Shown one piece after another: positions 25,580 to 34,468 of a stretch of DNA of 43,775 nt. Source of the stretch: an uncultured Flavobacteriales bacterium. Its GTDB lineage: Bacteria; Bacteroidota; Bacteroidia; Flavobacteriales_D; Sanyastnellaceae. The notes under the pieces were generated by a model. That model did not search any database, was not told where the DNA came from, and saw only the letters and a program-made list of their open reading frames with translations. Made by a program: the position numbers and the translations under genes. Location of the stretch: assembly GCA_905478795.1 (NCBI GenBank), contig CAJQJX010000026.1, positions 1-43,775 on the forward strand, read 5' to 3'. Each line of letters starts with the position of its first letter. Position 1 is the first letter of the stretch.

Positions 25580-28018
25580 ATGATGACCAAGGCCAGTATT
25601 TCGTTTTTCTTCTTGTTTTTGTTCGTGGCCCATTCGGCTTTTTCACAAGAGCCTTGTACAGATGACCAGCACACTTTTGCAGTGGTCATCTCGCCGGACG
25701 CTTGGCCCCAAGAAATGGACTGGTCCCTGTCGGACGGTGCAGGAAACCTGTTGCTTTCTGCGGATGTGGAAGGCGCAGATGACACCTTGTTTACGTTTTG
25801 TTTGGACACGGCAGCTTGGTCAGACTGCATGTTGTTTTCCATGAACGACAGCTATGGAGACGGTCTCACTGGAGATGCGTTCTATCAGGTTTGGCTCAAT
25901 GGAGACATGTTGGTGGAGGGCAGCGGGAACTATGGCTACGGTCAAAACCACAGCATTGACTGTCCGCCGGGATGGAATTGTGACGAGGCCATTTCCTTGG
26001 AATTGGAGGATGAGTCCTTGACGGTTGCTGCCGGAGCCCAAGTAGGCTGGTGGACGTTTACGCCCGAACAAAACGGCATGTATGGATTCTCGAGCTGTGG
26101 ATCTGGGTGCGACACCCGCCTGTGGATCTATGACTACTGCAACATGAACAACTTCGACGACACCAACGAAGGTTCGATCTACTATGACGACAATCAAGGT
26201 GGCTGCGAAGACAATACAGAAAGCGCACAACTGTCCGTCCTGCTCGAACAGGACGTGACCTATTGGGTGCGGTTTGCTGATTTGGAAGGAGGATGCTCTG
26301 GGTTTGATTGGACGCTGTCCTACAACGGACCAGCCGAAGGGTGCACCGACCAAGAGGCGTGCAACTTTAGCCCTGCCGCAGAAATCGACAACGGAAGCTG
26401 TGTCTACCCAGGCGACCCTTTGTGCACCGGTCCCGACTTGTTGGTGGTTGAAAGCGCCATCGAGAACAGCCTCCAAGCGGAGACCATGATGGTGGACGAG
26501 AACAACTGCTATATCGTTGAAGGCTGCCTCAATGGATACGGAGAACGTGAGCTGGTGCGCTTCACCACCCACATCAAGAACATTGGCGACATCGACTACT
26601 ATATCGGTCCAACATCTGAGTCAGAAACCACCCAGCAATTCGAATGGGGAGACTGTCACAACCATTGGCATTACGAGGGCTACGCGAAGTACGACCTGTT
26701 CACCATGGATGGACAAATGTTGCCCATTGGTTTCAAGAACGGCTTCTGTGTGATGGATTTGGAGTGCAGCGACGGAGGAACGGCACAATACGGCTGCAGC
26801 ATCATGGGCATTTCTGCGCATTGTGGCGACATCTACGGCGCGGGCCTTTCCTGCCAATGGATCGACGTGACCGGCATTGCTGACGGGGTGTATCAATTGG
26901 TAGTGAGGGTCAATTGGGACTACAGCCCTGACGCCTTGGGACGCCATGAAAACAGCTATGACAACAACTGGGGAGTGGTGTGTGTCAACATGGACCGCAG
27001 CTCTGGAGAGCTTGCTGTAGAGGTGTGGGACGATTGTCCACAGCTCGTGGATTGTACGGGGATGCCATACGGGAATGCCCAAATGGATTGCAATGGAGAT
27101 TGCGGAGGAACAGCACTGATGGGCGACATCGACGCCGATGCAGACCAAGACCTTTCAGATGCAGAGGCTTATGTGGCCGGCATTCTCGGAAACGACCTCG
27201 AAGTACTGCCATGCAATGACTTAGATCAGGACGGAGAACTCACGGTGTCAGATGCGGCATTGATGGCACGGTGTCAGTTTTGGGAGGTGGCCCACGACCA
27301 CCCAGACAGCAGTGGCTTCCACGACAATTGTCAGTTTCCTGCACCTCATGTGGTCAATCCCTACGACAGTGTATGGTTCACCCTCGGTGAAGTCAACTGG
27401 GATCAAGGGTTCTTCGATGTGCACGTCTTAAACCCGCACAACCGCATCGTGGGCTATCAGTTTGACGTCAGCTGCGGCATTCAGCAGGCGGTAAGTCTGG
27501 TGGATCCGCTTGAATACTTGATCCAACCTGAGCATGCACTTGGAGGCAACACCATCATTGGATTGAGCTATGAAAACGCCTCCATGCCCAAGCACTACGA
27601 GTGGTCTCCACTGGTCCGTATCTACTGGACGCAGATGCCGGAAACGGAGCTCTGCATCAACGGGATTACCGAGGTGGTGAATGCCATGTACCACAATGCT
27701 GTCCCTTATTTGGTGGACCCTTGCGCCACCGTCAACGGAATCGGTGGTGTTGTCGCAGGTCCTACGTTCGAGGTGAGTCCCAATCCTGTTCAAGCTGGCG
27801 AGCCCTTGTGGCTGACTTTTTCTGGAGGTGAGTTGGTGGGGGCAGAGGTGCGTTGGTTGGATTTGACGGGGCGCGTTGTGGCCCGTGACCGTTGGACAGG
27901 TGGCCGTCAAATGGCTTTGACCACATCAGGCCGTGCACCGGGTGCTTATTTGGTGCAGGTGCTGCAGACCAGCGGCAGCGCCACCATCGAGCACACCCGT
28001 AGGGTTACGGTACGCTAA
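25580..28018 (+). CDS. Secreted lysyl-oxidase-like protein 1 with T9SS type A sorting domain
   Basis: 812 residues; signal peptide MMTKASISFFFLFLF...FSQ. Domain order: PDAW...GDG domain (about 30-130); a beta domain (about 140-250); one GCTDQEACNF Cys repeat; a lysyl-oxidase domain (about 310-490); a dockerin-like double EF-hand (about 513-575, GDIDADADQD and DLDQDGELT); a cohesin-like sheet (about 590-720, IVGYQFDVSCG); and a type A sorting domain (VSPNPVQAGEP ... GAYLVQVL). The copper triad HxHxH is at His360/362/364 in CHNHWHYEGY. Lys386 (GFKNGFC) and Tyr419 (DIYGA, before CQWID) align with the LTQ-forming Lys320 and Tyr355 of human LOX. The expected reaction is oxidative deamination of peptidyl lysine, giving aldehyde cross-links outside the cell. 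It overlaps the convergent EamA gene by 14 bases. Confidence 0.88.
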   Translation: MMTKASISFFFLFLFVAHSAFSQEPCTDDQHTFAVVISPDAWPQEMDWSLSDGAGNLLLSADVEGADDTLFTFCLDTAAWSDCMLFSMNDSYGDGLTGDAFYQVWLNGDMLVEGSGNYGYGQNHSIDCPPGWNCDEAISLELEDESLTVAAGAQVGWWTFTPEQNGMYGFSSCGSGCDTRLWIYDYCNMNNFDDTNEGSIYYDDNQGGCEDNTESAQLSVLLEQDVTYWVRFADLEGGCSGFDWTLSYNGPAEGCTDQEACNFSPAAEIDNGSCVYPGDPLCTGPDLLVVESAIENSLQAETMMVDENNCYIVEGCLNGYGERELVRFTTHIKNIGDIDYYIGPTSESETTQQFEWGDCHNHWHYEGYAKYDLFTMDGQMLPIGFKNGFCVMDLECSDGGTAQYGCSIMGISAHCGDIYGAGLSCQWIDVTGIADGVYQLVVRVNWDYSPDALGRHENSYDNNWGVVCVNMDRSSGELAVEVWDDCPQLVDCTGMPYGNAQMDCNGDCGGTALMGDIDADADQDLSDAEAYVAGILGNDLEVLPCNDLDQDGELTVSDAALMARCQFWEVAHDHPDSSGFHDNCQFPAPHVVNPYDSVWFTLGEVNWDQGFFDVHVLNPHNRIVGYQFDVSCGIQQAVSLVDPLEYLIQPEHALGGNTIIGLSYENASMPKHYEWSPLVRIYWTQMPETELCINGITEVVNAMYHNAVPYLVDPCATVNGIGGVVAGPTFEVSPNPVQAGEPLWLTFSGGELVGAEVRWLDLTGRVVARDRWTGGRQMALTTSGRAPGAYLVQVLQTSGSATIEHTRRVTVR

Positions 28019-28850
28019 CCTTGGTTCTGCCGGCGATGGCATTGGCCGTCACGGCGGCCAACACAATGGCAATACCCACCAGGGCCCAGCCTGTGATTTT
28101 TTCGTCGAACAAGGTCCACGCCAAACCAAGGGCCAGAATGGCCCCGAAGTACTTGAAAGGCATGACCCGCGCCGCATCCTCCAGATGCAGGGCTTTGGTC
28201 ATGGCGACTTGAGCGAGGAGCGAAAGCCCGCCTATGCCAATGGCCATGACCCACTGAGACCCGGTCATCGGGTGCCACACTGCCGCGCTCCAAGAGCCCA
28301 TCACCGGAGTGGCAATCATGTGGAAGTAAGTCACGATGCCCACAGGGGTGTCGGTTTCACGGCATTTAATGGTGGCGAGATAGGCCACCGCCGCCAGCAA
28401 GGCGCTGCCCATGCCCATGCCCAAATACAGCCAAGAAACACGGGGGTCGAACCCCTTGACCATGAGGATGCCGCCAAAGGCTGCGGCGAAATACAGCCAG
28501 CGGTAGGGGCGGATGCGTTGCCCGTCAAAGAGAATGGCCAGCAAAACCGTGAAGATGGGCGAGAGGTACTGGATGACCGTGGCACTGGCCAAAGGGATGT
28601 GCCGAATGGTATGAAAGAACAAGGTCAACGCAATCATGCCTGTGATTCCGCGCAACACCAACCATTTTCGGTTGTGCCCCAAAAGAGGGTCTCCCTTACG
28701 CCAAATCCACACAGCGCAGAGTGCAAAGCTGATGGCGCTCCGCAGGAACACCAGTTGTGGGGTCGGCAGCACCGCCAGGGCCTTCACCAAGAGGTTGGCG
28801 GAGGTGTAGAGCACCACCGATTGCAACATGAAGACCAAGCCGCGTGACAT
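28005..28850 (-). CDS. EamA/DMT-superfamily transporter
   Basis: 281 residues with ten predicted membrane helices in two EamA repeats of five (about 8-135 and 148-275). Typical motifs are FLRSAISFALCAV in the first repeat, and VMPFKYFGAILALGLAWTLFDEKITGWALVGIAIV in the second, here quoted as separate pieces PFKYFGAILAL and FDEKITGWALVG. It is a drug/metabolite-type inner-membrane permease; the substrate is unknown. It starts 31 bases after the stop of the preceding minus-strand gene and may be last in that transcription unit. The 3' end overlaps the lysyl-oxidase-like gene. Confidence 0.87.
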   Translation of the reverse strand: MSRGLVFMLQSVVLYTSANLLVKALAVLPTPQLVFLRSAISFALCAVWIWRKGDPLLGHNRKWLVLRGITGMIALTLFFHTIRHIPLASATVIQYLSPIFTVLLAILFDGQRIRPYRWLYFAAAFGGILMVKGFDPRVSWLYLGMGMGSALLAAVAYLATIKCRETDTPVGIVTYFHMIATPVMGSWSAAVWHPMTGSQWVMAIGIGGLSLLAQVAMTKALHLEDAARVMPFKYFGAILALGLAWTLFDEKITGWALVGIAIVLAAVTANAIAGRTKVSVP

Positions 28851-28881
28851 GAGGACGAAGGTCGGTCGGGAATTCTTGGGC

Positions 28882-29337
28882 TCAGGCCTTGATCAGGCGA
28901 CGGGGACGCAGGCGCAGCGACAATCTCCACGCGAGCCAACCCATGGGGAGGTATCCTGCGATGTCCAAAACAAGGAAACCTACCGGTTGGCCAGGGAGCA
29001 TAAAGGCGTTGGCCACCCCACCCAAAAGGACAAAGCCCGCCACAATGAGCGGAATCAAAGCGCGCCGGTCCGAGGCCAAGAGTCCTGCGGCCAGTGCGCC
29101 ACAAAAAGCACCATTCCAATGCGCCAACAAGGGGCCCAGCATGTGAATGGCATCCAAACTGTTGAAGTACATGCGCCACACTTCTTGCAAGACTTGGGGG
29201 TCAGCGGCAGGATCGTAGTTGGGCATCACGGGCGCTCCAGTGAGCCGGGCCAATGGGGCCAACAAAATCATGTTGGCTGGCATGCTGACCACGGCGCCGG
29301 CGAGGCCTGCGAGGATGTTGCGTAGCAAAGGGTTCAT
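28882..29337 (-). CDS. Unknown integral membrane protein, four helices
   Basis: 151 residues with about four hydrophobic segments (near 7-29, 60-85, 90-112 and 118-137) and a basic C-terminus (RLSLRLRPRRLIKA). I recognise no family motif. The large loop PNYDPAADPQVLQEVWRMY between the first two helices is Asp/Pro rich. It lies 38 bases after the aminotransferase-IV gene and 31 bases before EamA, all on the minus strand, so it may belong to the icmF transcription unit. Confidence 0.65.
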   Translation of the reverse strand: MNPLLRNILAGLAGAVVSMPANMILLAPLARLTGAPVMPNYDPAADPQVLQEVWRMYFNSLDAIHMLGPLLAHWNGAFCGALAAGLLASDRRALIPLIVAGFVLLGGVANAFMLPGQPVGFLVLDIAGYLPMGWLAWRLSLRLRPRRLIKA

Positions 29338-29375
29338 GTGTCTTTCAGTGAGGTCAATTTAGCGCGACAGCCGGC

Positions 29376-30281
29376 TTAAAAAGGCAAGGGTACAGCCGTG
29401 CCTAAGATGTGGTCTTCATAACGCCCTTGCAGCCGGACCGTTAAGGCGCCCTTGATTCCACCGTTGATGCTGCGGCCATCCACTTCTACAATGTGGGCCA
29501 GTGCGCCCATCGTGCCCGTAGTAAAGGCCTCGTCTGCCGTGTACAACTGCGTCAAGGTTAGATCGGCTTCTCGCGCCGGAATACCCGCTTCTGCAGCCGT
29601 ATCCATAACGAACTGTCTCGTGAGTCCTGGCAAGCAAGCATGGGCAAACGGCGTGAGCAATTCACCGTCGCGGACCAAAAAGAGATTGGTGGCATTGGTC
29701 TCCGCAAGAAAGCCCCGGTCATCGAGCATGACGGCATCGTCCATCCCGGCCACATTGGCCTCGATCTTAGCGAGGATGTTGTTGAGCAGGTTGTTGTGGT
29801 GGATGTGGCTGTCCAAAAACTGGGGGCTGTTGCGACGGATCGCACTGGTCACCAGTCGTATCCCTTCATCGCCGTAGACCATGCCTTTGAATTCGGGCAC
29901 CACAATGAGGGTAGGGCCGTGTACATTCAAACGGGGATCCATGCCACTGGTGGATTTGCGTCCGCGAGAGAGGGTAATCCGGCAATGGACTCCATCCCTC
30001 ATGTCATTGGCTTCGAGTGTATCAAAAATGGCCTGTCGAATGGCGTCCCGAGACGGGATGTCGGCAAAAGCCAGTGCGTGGGCTGAATCAAGGAGACGCG
30101 TCAGGTGCGCTTCCAGTTGAATGGCTTTGCCATCTGTAATGCGCAGCCCTTCCCAAACGGCATCTCCACCTTGGACCACACTGTCCAGGACGTGCACCGA
30201 CGCATCTTCTCGGGCAACGAGGCCATTGACCCAGCATTGGGTGCCGTCATTCCTGGGGTCGGGTTGGTTGAATTTGGCCAT
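29376..30281 (-). CDS. Aminotransferase class IV (BCAT/D-AAT fold) lacking the PLP lysine
   Basis: 301 residues with clear fold type IV features: VNGLVAREDASVHVLDSVVQGG at the N-terminus (quoted in part: VNGLVAREDA), NNLLNNILAKIEAN, and MLDDRGFLAETNATNLFLV in pieces LDDRGFLAET and NATNLFLV. Family members place the Schiff-base lysine three or four residues before the N of the N-x-L-x-N-x-L-A motif (as in IKSLN of D-amino-acid transaminase). Here the stretch reads DSHIHHNNLLNN, with His161 at the lysine position and no Lys between 132 and 172. The conserved Glu of LAET is kept. It may be a non-transaminase or a PLP-independent relative. The start codon overlaps the sulfotransferase-like stop by one base. 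Annotation as branched-chain transaminase would be unsafe. Confidence 0.85.
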   Translation of the reverse strand: MAKFNQPDPRNDGTQCWVNGLVAREDASVHVLDSVVQGGDAVWEGLRITDGKAIQLEAHLTRLLDSAHALAFADIPSRDAIRQAIFDTLEANDMRDGVHCRITLSRGRKSTSGMDPRLNVHGPTLIVVPEFKGMVYGDEGIRLVTSAIRRNSPQFLDSHIHHNNLLNNILAKIEANVAGMDDAVMLDDRGFLAETNATNLFLVRDGELLTPFAHACLPGLTRQFVMDTAAEAGIPAREADLTLTQLYTADEAFTTGTMGALAHIVEVDGRSINGGIKGALTVRLQGRYEDHILGTAVPLPF

Positions 30282-30997
30282 CAGATTGCGTGTTGAATCA
30301 AGGTGTCATAAAAGCCTTGGCAGGCACTGTGAAGTTCGGCTAAATGCGGGGGTACCTCATGCGTGCCCGTTGGTCGGGCTTCCCATCCTGAGGAAGCATG
30401 GACGCCGCGGTACCACCAGGGTGCCCAAGGGCCATCTTCTGGTCGGGGTCCCGGGGTCCAATGCATCATGGAGGGAGACCACTCCAATCCCAAGGCCGTG
30501 CAGAGCCGGCCCAACGTGCCGGAAGGGTCAGCTTGCAGCCGGTCGCTGCATACCACCACTGGCGGAGTGCCCGCTGCAGAAAGCTGCTCAAACAAGCGGA
30601 ATTGATGGTCGAATCCGACATCGCGCATGAGCGGGCGCTCAATGTGCGCGCTGTAGGAAGCCATCACAGCGGCGGGGTTGCGAAACAGCAGCACGTGGCG
30701 GTGACCTTCAAAGGCGCTCCAAGGAAGCCCCTCTGCATGGTTGGCGATGTGCTTGCAAAACAAGACACGGCTTCCAGACTCTTCTTCTTCTGTGGCCCTC
30801 ATGTGCCGCAAGGCACCATCGGCTGTGGTGGGCCAAATACTCAGGGTGGCTTCACGGTCGGGACGGTCCGCCCCAGTCCGGGCCAGGAAATAACCGTACA
30901 AGGGCTCGTCCAATACGCGGGCATCGGCCCTTTGGGCAAAACTGTACATGAGCGCAGTGCTCATGGACCGTGGGCCAGACCAAAGGTGAACGACCAC
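30281..30997 (-). CDS. Sulfotransferase-like P-loop protein
   Basis: 238 residues starting at GTG 30997, three bases after the icmF stop. The N-terminal LWSGPRSMSTALMYSF is the phosphosulfate-binding loop type of PAPS sulfotransferases, and LLFRNPAAVMASY fits the 3'-phosphate-binding element with its conserved Arg and Ser. The middle contains FCKHIANHAEGL. A true sulfotransferase would move sulfate from PAPS to a hydroxyl or amine; family members of this short bacterial type are mostly uncharacterised. It sits between icmF and the aminotransferase-IV gene with almost no spacing, so a shared pathway or complex is likely. I recall that plants have proteins joining these two domain types in one chain; I could not check this here. 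Confidence 0.75.
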   Translation of the reverse strand: MVVHLWSGPRSMSTALMYSFAQRADARVLDEPLYGYFLARTGADRPDREATLSIWPTTADGALRHMRATEEEESGSRVLFCKHIANHAEGLPWSAFEGHRHVLLFRNPAAVMASYSAHIERPLMRDVGFDHQFRLFEQLSAAGTPPVVVCSDRLQADPSGTLGRLCTALGLEWSPSMMHWTPGPRPEDGPWAPWWYRGVHASSGWEARPTGTHEVPPHLAELHSACQGFYDTLIQHAI

Positions 30998-31000
30998 GGC

Positions 31001-34000
31001 TTACATGTTGCGCCGGTAAGCTCCTCCGACTTCGAACAGCGCCTCGGTCAACTGTCCAAGCGAGCACGACTTGACGGCTTCCATCAGTTCCACAAAAAGG
31101 TTGCCATGGGCCACCGCGGTTGCTTTGACATTCTGAATGGCCGCTTCCGAAGAGCCATCAAACGCGTCATGCAAATTCGACAAGCCATCGATTTGACCTT
31201 GTTTCTCTTCTGGGGTGGCCCGAATTACCTCTCCTGGAACAAGGGTGGGAGAGCCTTCTTTGGAGAGGAAGGTGTTCACTCCTATGATGGGGTATTCGCC
31301 CGTGTGCTTCAGGGTCTCGTAATGCAGTGATTCCTCTTGAATGCGGCTGCGCTGGTACATGGTTTCCATGGCGCCGAGCACTCCGCCACGTTCTGTCAGA
31401 CGGTCAAATTCAACCATCACGGCTTCTTCGACCAGATCTGTGAGCTCTTCAATGATGAAGGCGCCCTGCAATGGGTTTTCGTTCTTGGCCAAGCCAAGCT
31501 CACGGTTGATGATGAGCTGTATGGCGATGGCACGCCGCACGCTGCCTTCAGTCGGGGTGGTGATGGCCTCGTCAAAAGCATTGGTGTGCAGCGAGTTGCA
31601 GTTGTCATAGATCGCATACAGCGCCTGCAACGTGGTGCGGATATCGTTGAAGTCGATCTCTTGGGCGTGCAGTGAACGGCCACTGGTTTGGATGTGGTAC
31701 TTGAGCTTTTGCGCCCGCTCGTCTGCACCGTATTTGCGGTCGAGGGCCTTGGCCCAAATCCTGCGGGCCACCCGTCCGATCACCGCGTACTCTGGATCGA
31801 TGCCGTTGGAAAAGAAGAAGCTCAGGTTGGGACCAAATGCATTGATGTCCATTCCCCGGCTCAAGTAGTACTCCACATAGGTGAAGCCATTGGCCAATGT
31901 GAACGCCAATTGGGTAATGGGGTTGGCCCCCGCTTCCGCGATGTGGTACCCGCTAATGGAGACGGAATAAAAATTCCGGACACGGTGATCGATGAAGTAA
32001 GACTGCACGTCACCCATGAGACGGAGGGCGAACTCTGTCGAGAAAATACAGGTGTTTTGAGCCTGGTCTTCCTTCAGGATGTCGGCCTGCACCGTACCGC
32101 GGACTTGTGAAAGGGCTTCGGCCGCCAATGGGGCATAAGTGGCCGCATCGAGCACTTCGTCTCCGGTGCAGCCCAAGAGCATCAATCCAAGGCCGTTGTT
32201 GCCTTCGGGCAATGCTCCCCTGTAGACGGGGCGGGTCAGTCCTCGGTCTTCCCAACGGGCCTTCAATACTTTCTCAACGGCGCCTTCTAAACCGTGTTCT
32301 CGAATGTGCTTTTCACAGCGTTGGTCGATCGCCGCATTCAAGAAAAAGGCCAGCACCATGGGGGCGGGGCCGTTGATGGTCATGGATACGCTCGTGGAAG
32401 GGTCGCACAGGTCAAATCCGCTGTAGAGCCGTTTGGCATCATCTAAGCAGGAAACACTGACACCTGAATTGCCCACCTTTCCATGAATGTCAGGCCGCAT
32501 ATCGGGGTCGCGCCCATAGAGCGTGACCGAATCAAACGCCGTCGACAGCCGCTTGGCGGGCATGGCAGCGCTCACGTAGTGGAAACGCCGGTTCGTGCGC
32601 TCTGGCCCGCCCTCTCCTGCGAACATCCTCGTGGGATCCTCGCCTTCGCGTTTGAACGGGTAGATGCCTGCCGTAAAGGGAAAACTCCCCGGCACGTTTT
32701 CTTGCAGGCCCCAGCGCAACAGATCTTGCCAGCCTTTCAGCCTCGGCACACTCACCTTGGGAATGGACTGGTGGCTCAGACTTTGGGTCACGGTGGGTAT
32801 GCGGATTTCCTTCCCGCGCACTTCAAAAACGTACTCGTCTTGCTTGTAGCGTTCAGCCTCTTCGGGCCATGACTCCAGCCAGTGCAGATTCTTAGGGTCT
32901 AACTCCCGCGCCAAAGCGGCCGATTTCTCGGTGAGGGCCTTGTGAGCTTCGGGCGTGTCCTTCAATTCTTCTGCAGCCTTGTTGACGGCCTGCAAACGAC
33001 CGGCGACCTCTGACTGGCGCTCCGTCCACTCATTGTAGCCGCGCACCGAATCCGCAATCTCGCTGAGGTAGCGCGTGCGCTTCGGGGGAATCACGTGAAC
33101 CTTTTCGCTCTCTCCAGCGGACTCACCAAAAGTGCTGGCCAGTCCTGCGCCCGTTTTCTCTGCCAAGGTGTTCATCAGCGCCCGGTAGAGGCGGTGTGTT
33201 CCCGGGTCATTGAATTGCGATGCAATGGTCCCAAAAATGGGGAGGGTGTCGTCTTGGGCGTCCCACAACTCGTGGTTGCGCTTGTACTGCTTGCGGACGT
33301 CGCGAAGGGCGTCTGCGCCGCCTCTTTTGTCAAACTTGTTGATGGCCACCACGTCGGCAAAGTCGAGCATGTCGATTTTCTCGAGTTGCGTGGCCGCACC
33401 AAATTCGGGGGTCATGACATACAGCGCCACATCGCTGTGGTCCATGATTTCGGTGTCGCTTTGTCCAATGCCCGAAGTCTCCAAGACGATGAGGTCAAAC
33501 CCCGCAACTTTCAAGATGTCCAAAGCATCGCCCACATGCCGGCTCAAGGCCAAATTGGACTGGCGTGTGGCCAGCGACCGCATGTACACACGGCCCGAAG
33601 CGATGGCATTCATACGAATGCGATCCCCCAACAGGGCGCCACCTGTTTTCCGTTTCGATGGATCCACCGAAACGATGGCCATGCGTTTGTCTGTGAAGTC
33701 CAACAAGAACCGTCGCACCAACTCGTCGACCATGGAACTCTTTCCCGCACCACCTGTGCCTGTAATGCCCAGCACGGGAACGGTCGCGGTCGCAGCACCC
33801 CCGCGAATGCCCTCAATAATGGCCGCGTATTGGGCGTCGCCTACCTCTGCTGCCGTAATGAGCCGGGCCAAATCCCCAGGCTTCTTGTCGGACAGGCGGT
33901 CGGCCTCTCCCGAGGGCTTGCCCACAACGGGAAAGTCACACCGCTTGATCAGGTCGTCGATCATGCCCTGCAGCCCCATTTCGCGGCCATCGTCAGGATG

Positions 34001-34390
34001 GTAAATCCGCTCGATGCCATAGGCCTGCAATTCCTTGATTTCCTCCGGGAGGATGGTGCCTCCGCCACCACCAAAAATGCGGATGTGCCCGGCACCACGT
34101 TCGTCGAGGAGGTCCTTCATGTATTTGAAGTACTCCATGTGGCCTCCTTGGTAGGACGTCATGGCAATGGCCTGAACATCTTCCTCGATGGCACAGTTCA
34201 CCACCTCGTCGACAGAGCGGTCGTGGCCCAAGTGTATGATTTCGCACCCTGAGCGCTGCAGAATGCGGCGCATGATGTTAATGGCTGCGTCGTGGCCGTC
34301 AAATAAGGAGGCAGCAGTGACAATCCGAATGGGGTGGCCGGACTGCGTGGCGGCGGGGGTGGGGGCGTCTTGTGGCTTCGAGGTTTCCAT
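31001..34390 (-). CDS. icmF: Fused isobutyryl-CoA mutase (IcmF)
   Basis: 1129 residues from ATG 34390; an in-frame TTG at 34414 overlaps the -7 box and is rejected. Order: B12-binding domain (about 20-155, DGHDAA with the cobalt-ligand His33); MeaI-type G-protein chaperone (Walker [10 protein letters not shown], Lys217; NKFD guanine motif); a linker; then the mutase barrel (about 540-1129). In methylmalonyl-CoA mutase the substrate is set by Tyr89 and Arg207. Here the equivalent residues are Phe590 (TRMFAGEG) and Gln778 (KEDQAQNT), the isobutyryl-CoA mutase pair. It interconverts isobutyryl-CoA and n-butyryl-CoA in valine and short-chain acid metabolism. It is first gene of an operon with the sulfotransferase-like and aminotransferase-IV genes, with a good promoter upstream. 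Confidence 0.95.
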   Translation of the reverse strand: METSKPQDAPTPAATQSGHPIRIVTAASLFDGHDAAINIMRRILQRSGCEIIHLGHDRSVDEVVNCAIEEDVQAIAMTSYQGGHMEYFKYMKDLLDERGAGHIRIFGGGGGTILPEEIKELQAYGIERIYHPDDGREMGLQGMIDDLIKRCDFPVVGKPSGEADRLSDKKPGDLARLITAAEVGDAQYAAIIEGIRGGAATATVPVLGITGTGGAGKSSMVDELVRRFLLDFTDKRMAIVSVDPSKRKTGGALLGDRIRMNAIASGRVYMRSLATRQSNLALSRHVGDALDILKVAGFDLIVLETSGIGQSDTEIMDHSDVALYVMTPEFGAATQLEKIDMLDFADVVAINKFDKRGGADALRDVRKQYKRNHELWDAQDDTLPIFGTIASQFNDPGTHRLYRALMNTLAEKTGAGLASTFGESAGESEKVHVIPPKRTRYLSEIADSVRGYNEWTERQSEVAGRLQAVNKAAEELKDTPEAHKALTEKSAALARELDPKNLHWLESWPEEAERYKQDEYVFEVRGKEIRIPTVTQSLSHQSIPKVSVPRLKGWQDLLRWGLQENVPGSFPFTAGIYPFKREGEDPTRMFAGEGGPERTNRRFHYVSAAMPAKRLSTAFDSVTLYGRDPDMRPDIHGKVGNSGVSVSCLDDAKRLYSGFDLCDPSTSVSMTINGPAPMVLAFFLNAAIDQRCEKHIREHGLEGAVEKVLKARWEDRGLTRPVYRGALPEGNNGLGLMLLGCTGDEVLDAATYAPLAAEALSQVRGTVQADILKEDQAQNTCIFSTEFALRLMGDVQSYFIDHRVRNFYSVSISGYHIAEAGANPITQLAFTLANGFTYVEYYLSRGMDINAFGPNLSFFFSNGIDPEYAVIGRVARRIWAKALDRKYGADERAQKLKYHIQTSGRSLHAQEIDFNDIRTTLQALYAIYDNCNSLHTNAFDEAITTPTEGSVRRAIAIQLIINRELGLAKNENPLQGAFIIEELTDLVEEAVMVEFDRLTERGGVLGAMETMYQRSRIQEESLHYETLKHTGEYPIIGVNTFLSKEGSPTLVPGEVIRATPEEKQGQIDGLSNLHDAFDGSSEAAIQNVKATAVAHGNLFVELMEAVKSCSLGQLTEALFEVGGAYRRNM

Positions 34391-34411
34391 GCGCGTTTCA
34401 ATGGAGCAAGG

Positions 34412-34439
34412 CAAACTTACGTCTGACCCATGAGGTCAA
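34412..34439 (-). promoter_or_regulatory. icmF promoter: TTG - 17 bp - TAAGTTTG
   Basis: An exact -7 box TAAGTTTG (34419-34412) with a TTG (34439-34437) at 17-bp spacing, the best two-part Bacteroidota promoter in the window. The expected leader to ATG 34390 is about 15 nt. It drives icmF and the two genes behind it. Confidence 0.6.
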
Positions 34440-34443
34440 CCTG

Positions 34444-34460
34444 CATCGGTCCAACCGATG
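34444..34460. terminator. Short perfect hairpin behind the lysyl-oxidase-like gene 2
   Basis: CATCGGT-CCA-ACCGATG, 7-bp arms with a 3-base loop, lying between the stop at 34469 (minus strand) and the icmF promoter. There is no T-run, so it may be a weak terminator or a regulator site next to the icmF -33 element. Confidence 0.35.
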
Positions 34461-34468
34461 TTCAACGG

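Noticed and set aside
27933-28847. Plus-strand open frame (304 codons) opposite EamA
   Set aside because: The EamA protein has full helix pattern and family motifs; the opposite frame is rich in His, Gln and Arg without structure.
29376-30281. Confident ilvE (branched-chain aminotransferase) call
   Set aside because: The lysine that carries PLP is replaced by His in DSHIHHNN, so the standard reaction cannot be assumed.
30398-31330. Plus-strand open frame spanning sulfotransferase-like and icmF 3' ends
   Set aside because: It crosses two real minus-strand genes and encodes low-complexity basic sequence.
33095-34252. Long plus-strand open frame opposite icmF (385 codons)
   Set aside because: icmF is an unambiguous, full-length conserved protein on the other strand; the antisense translation shows no recognisable motif.
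31001-34390. Methylmalonyl-CoA mutase (mutA/mutB) call
   Set aside because: The fused B12-GTPase-mutase order and the Phe590/Gln778 pair identify IcmF rather than methylmalonyl-CoA mutase.
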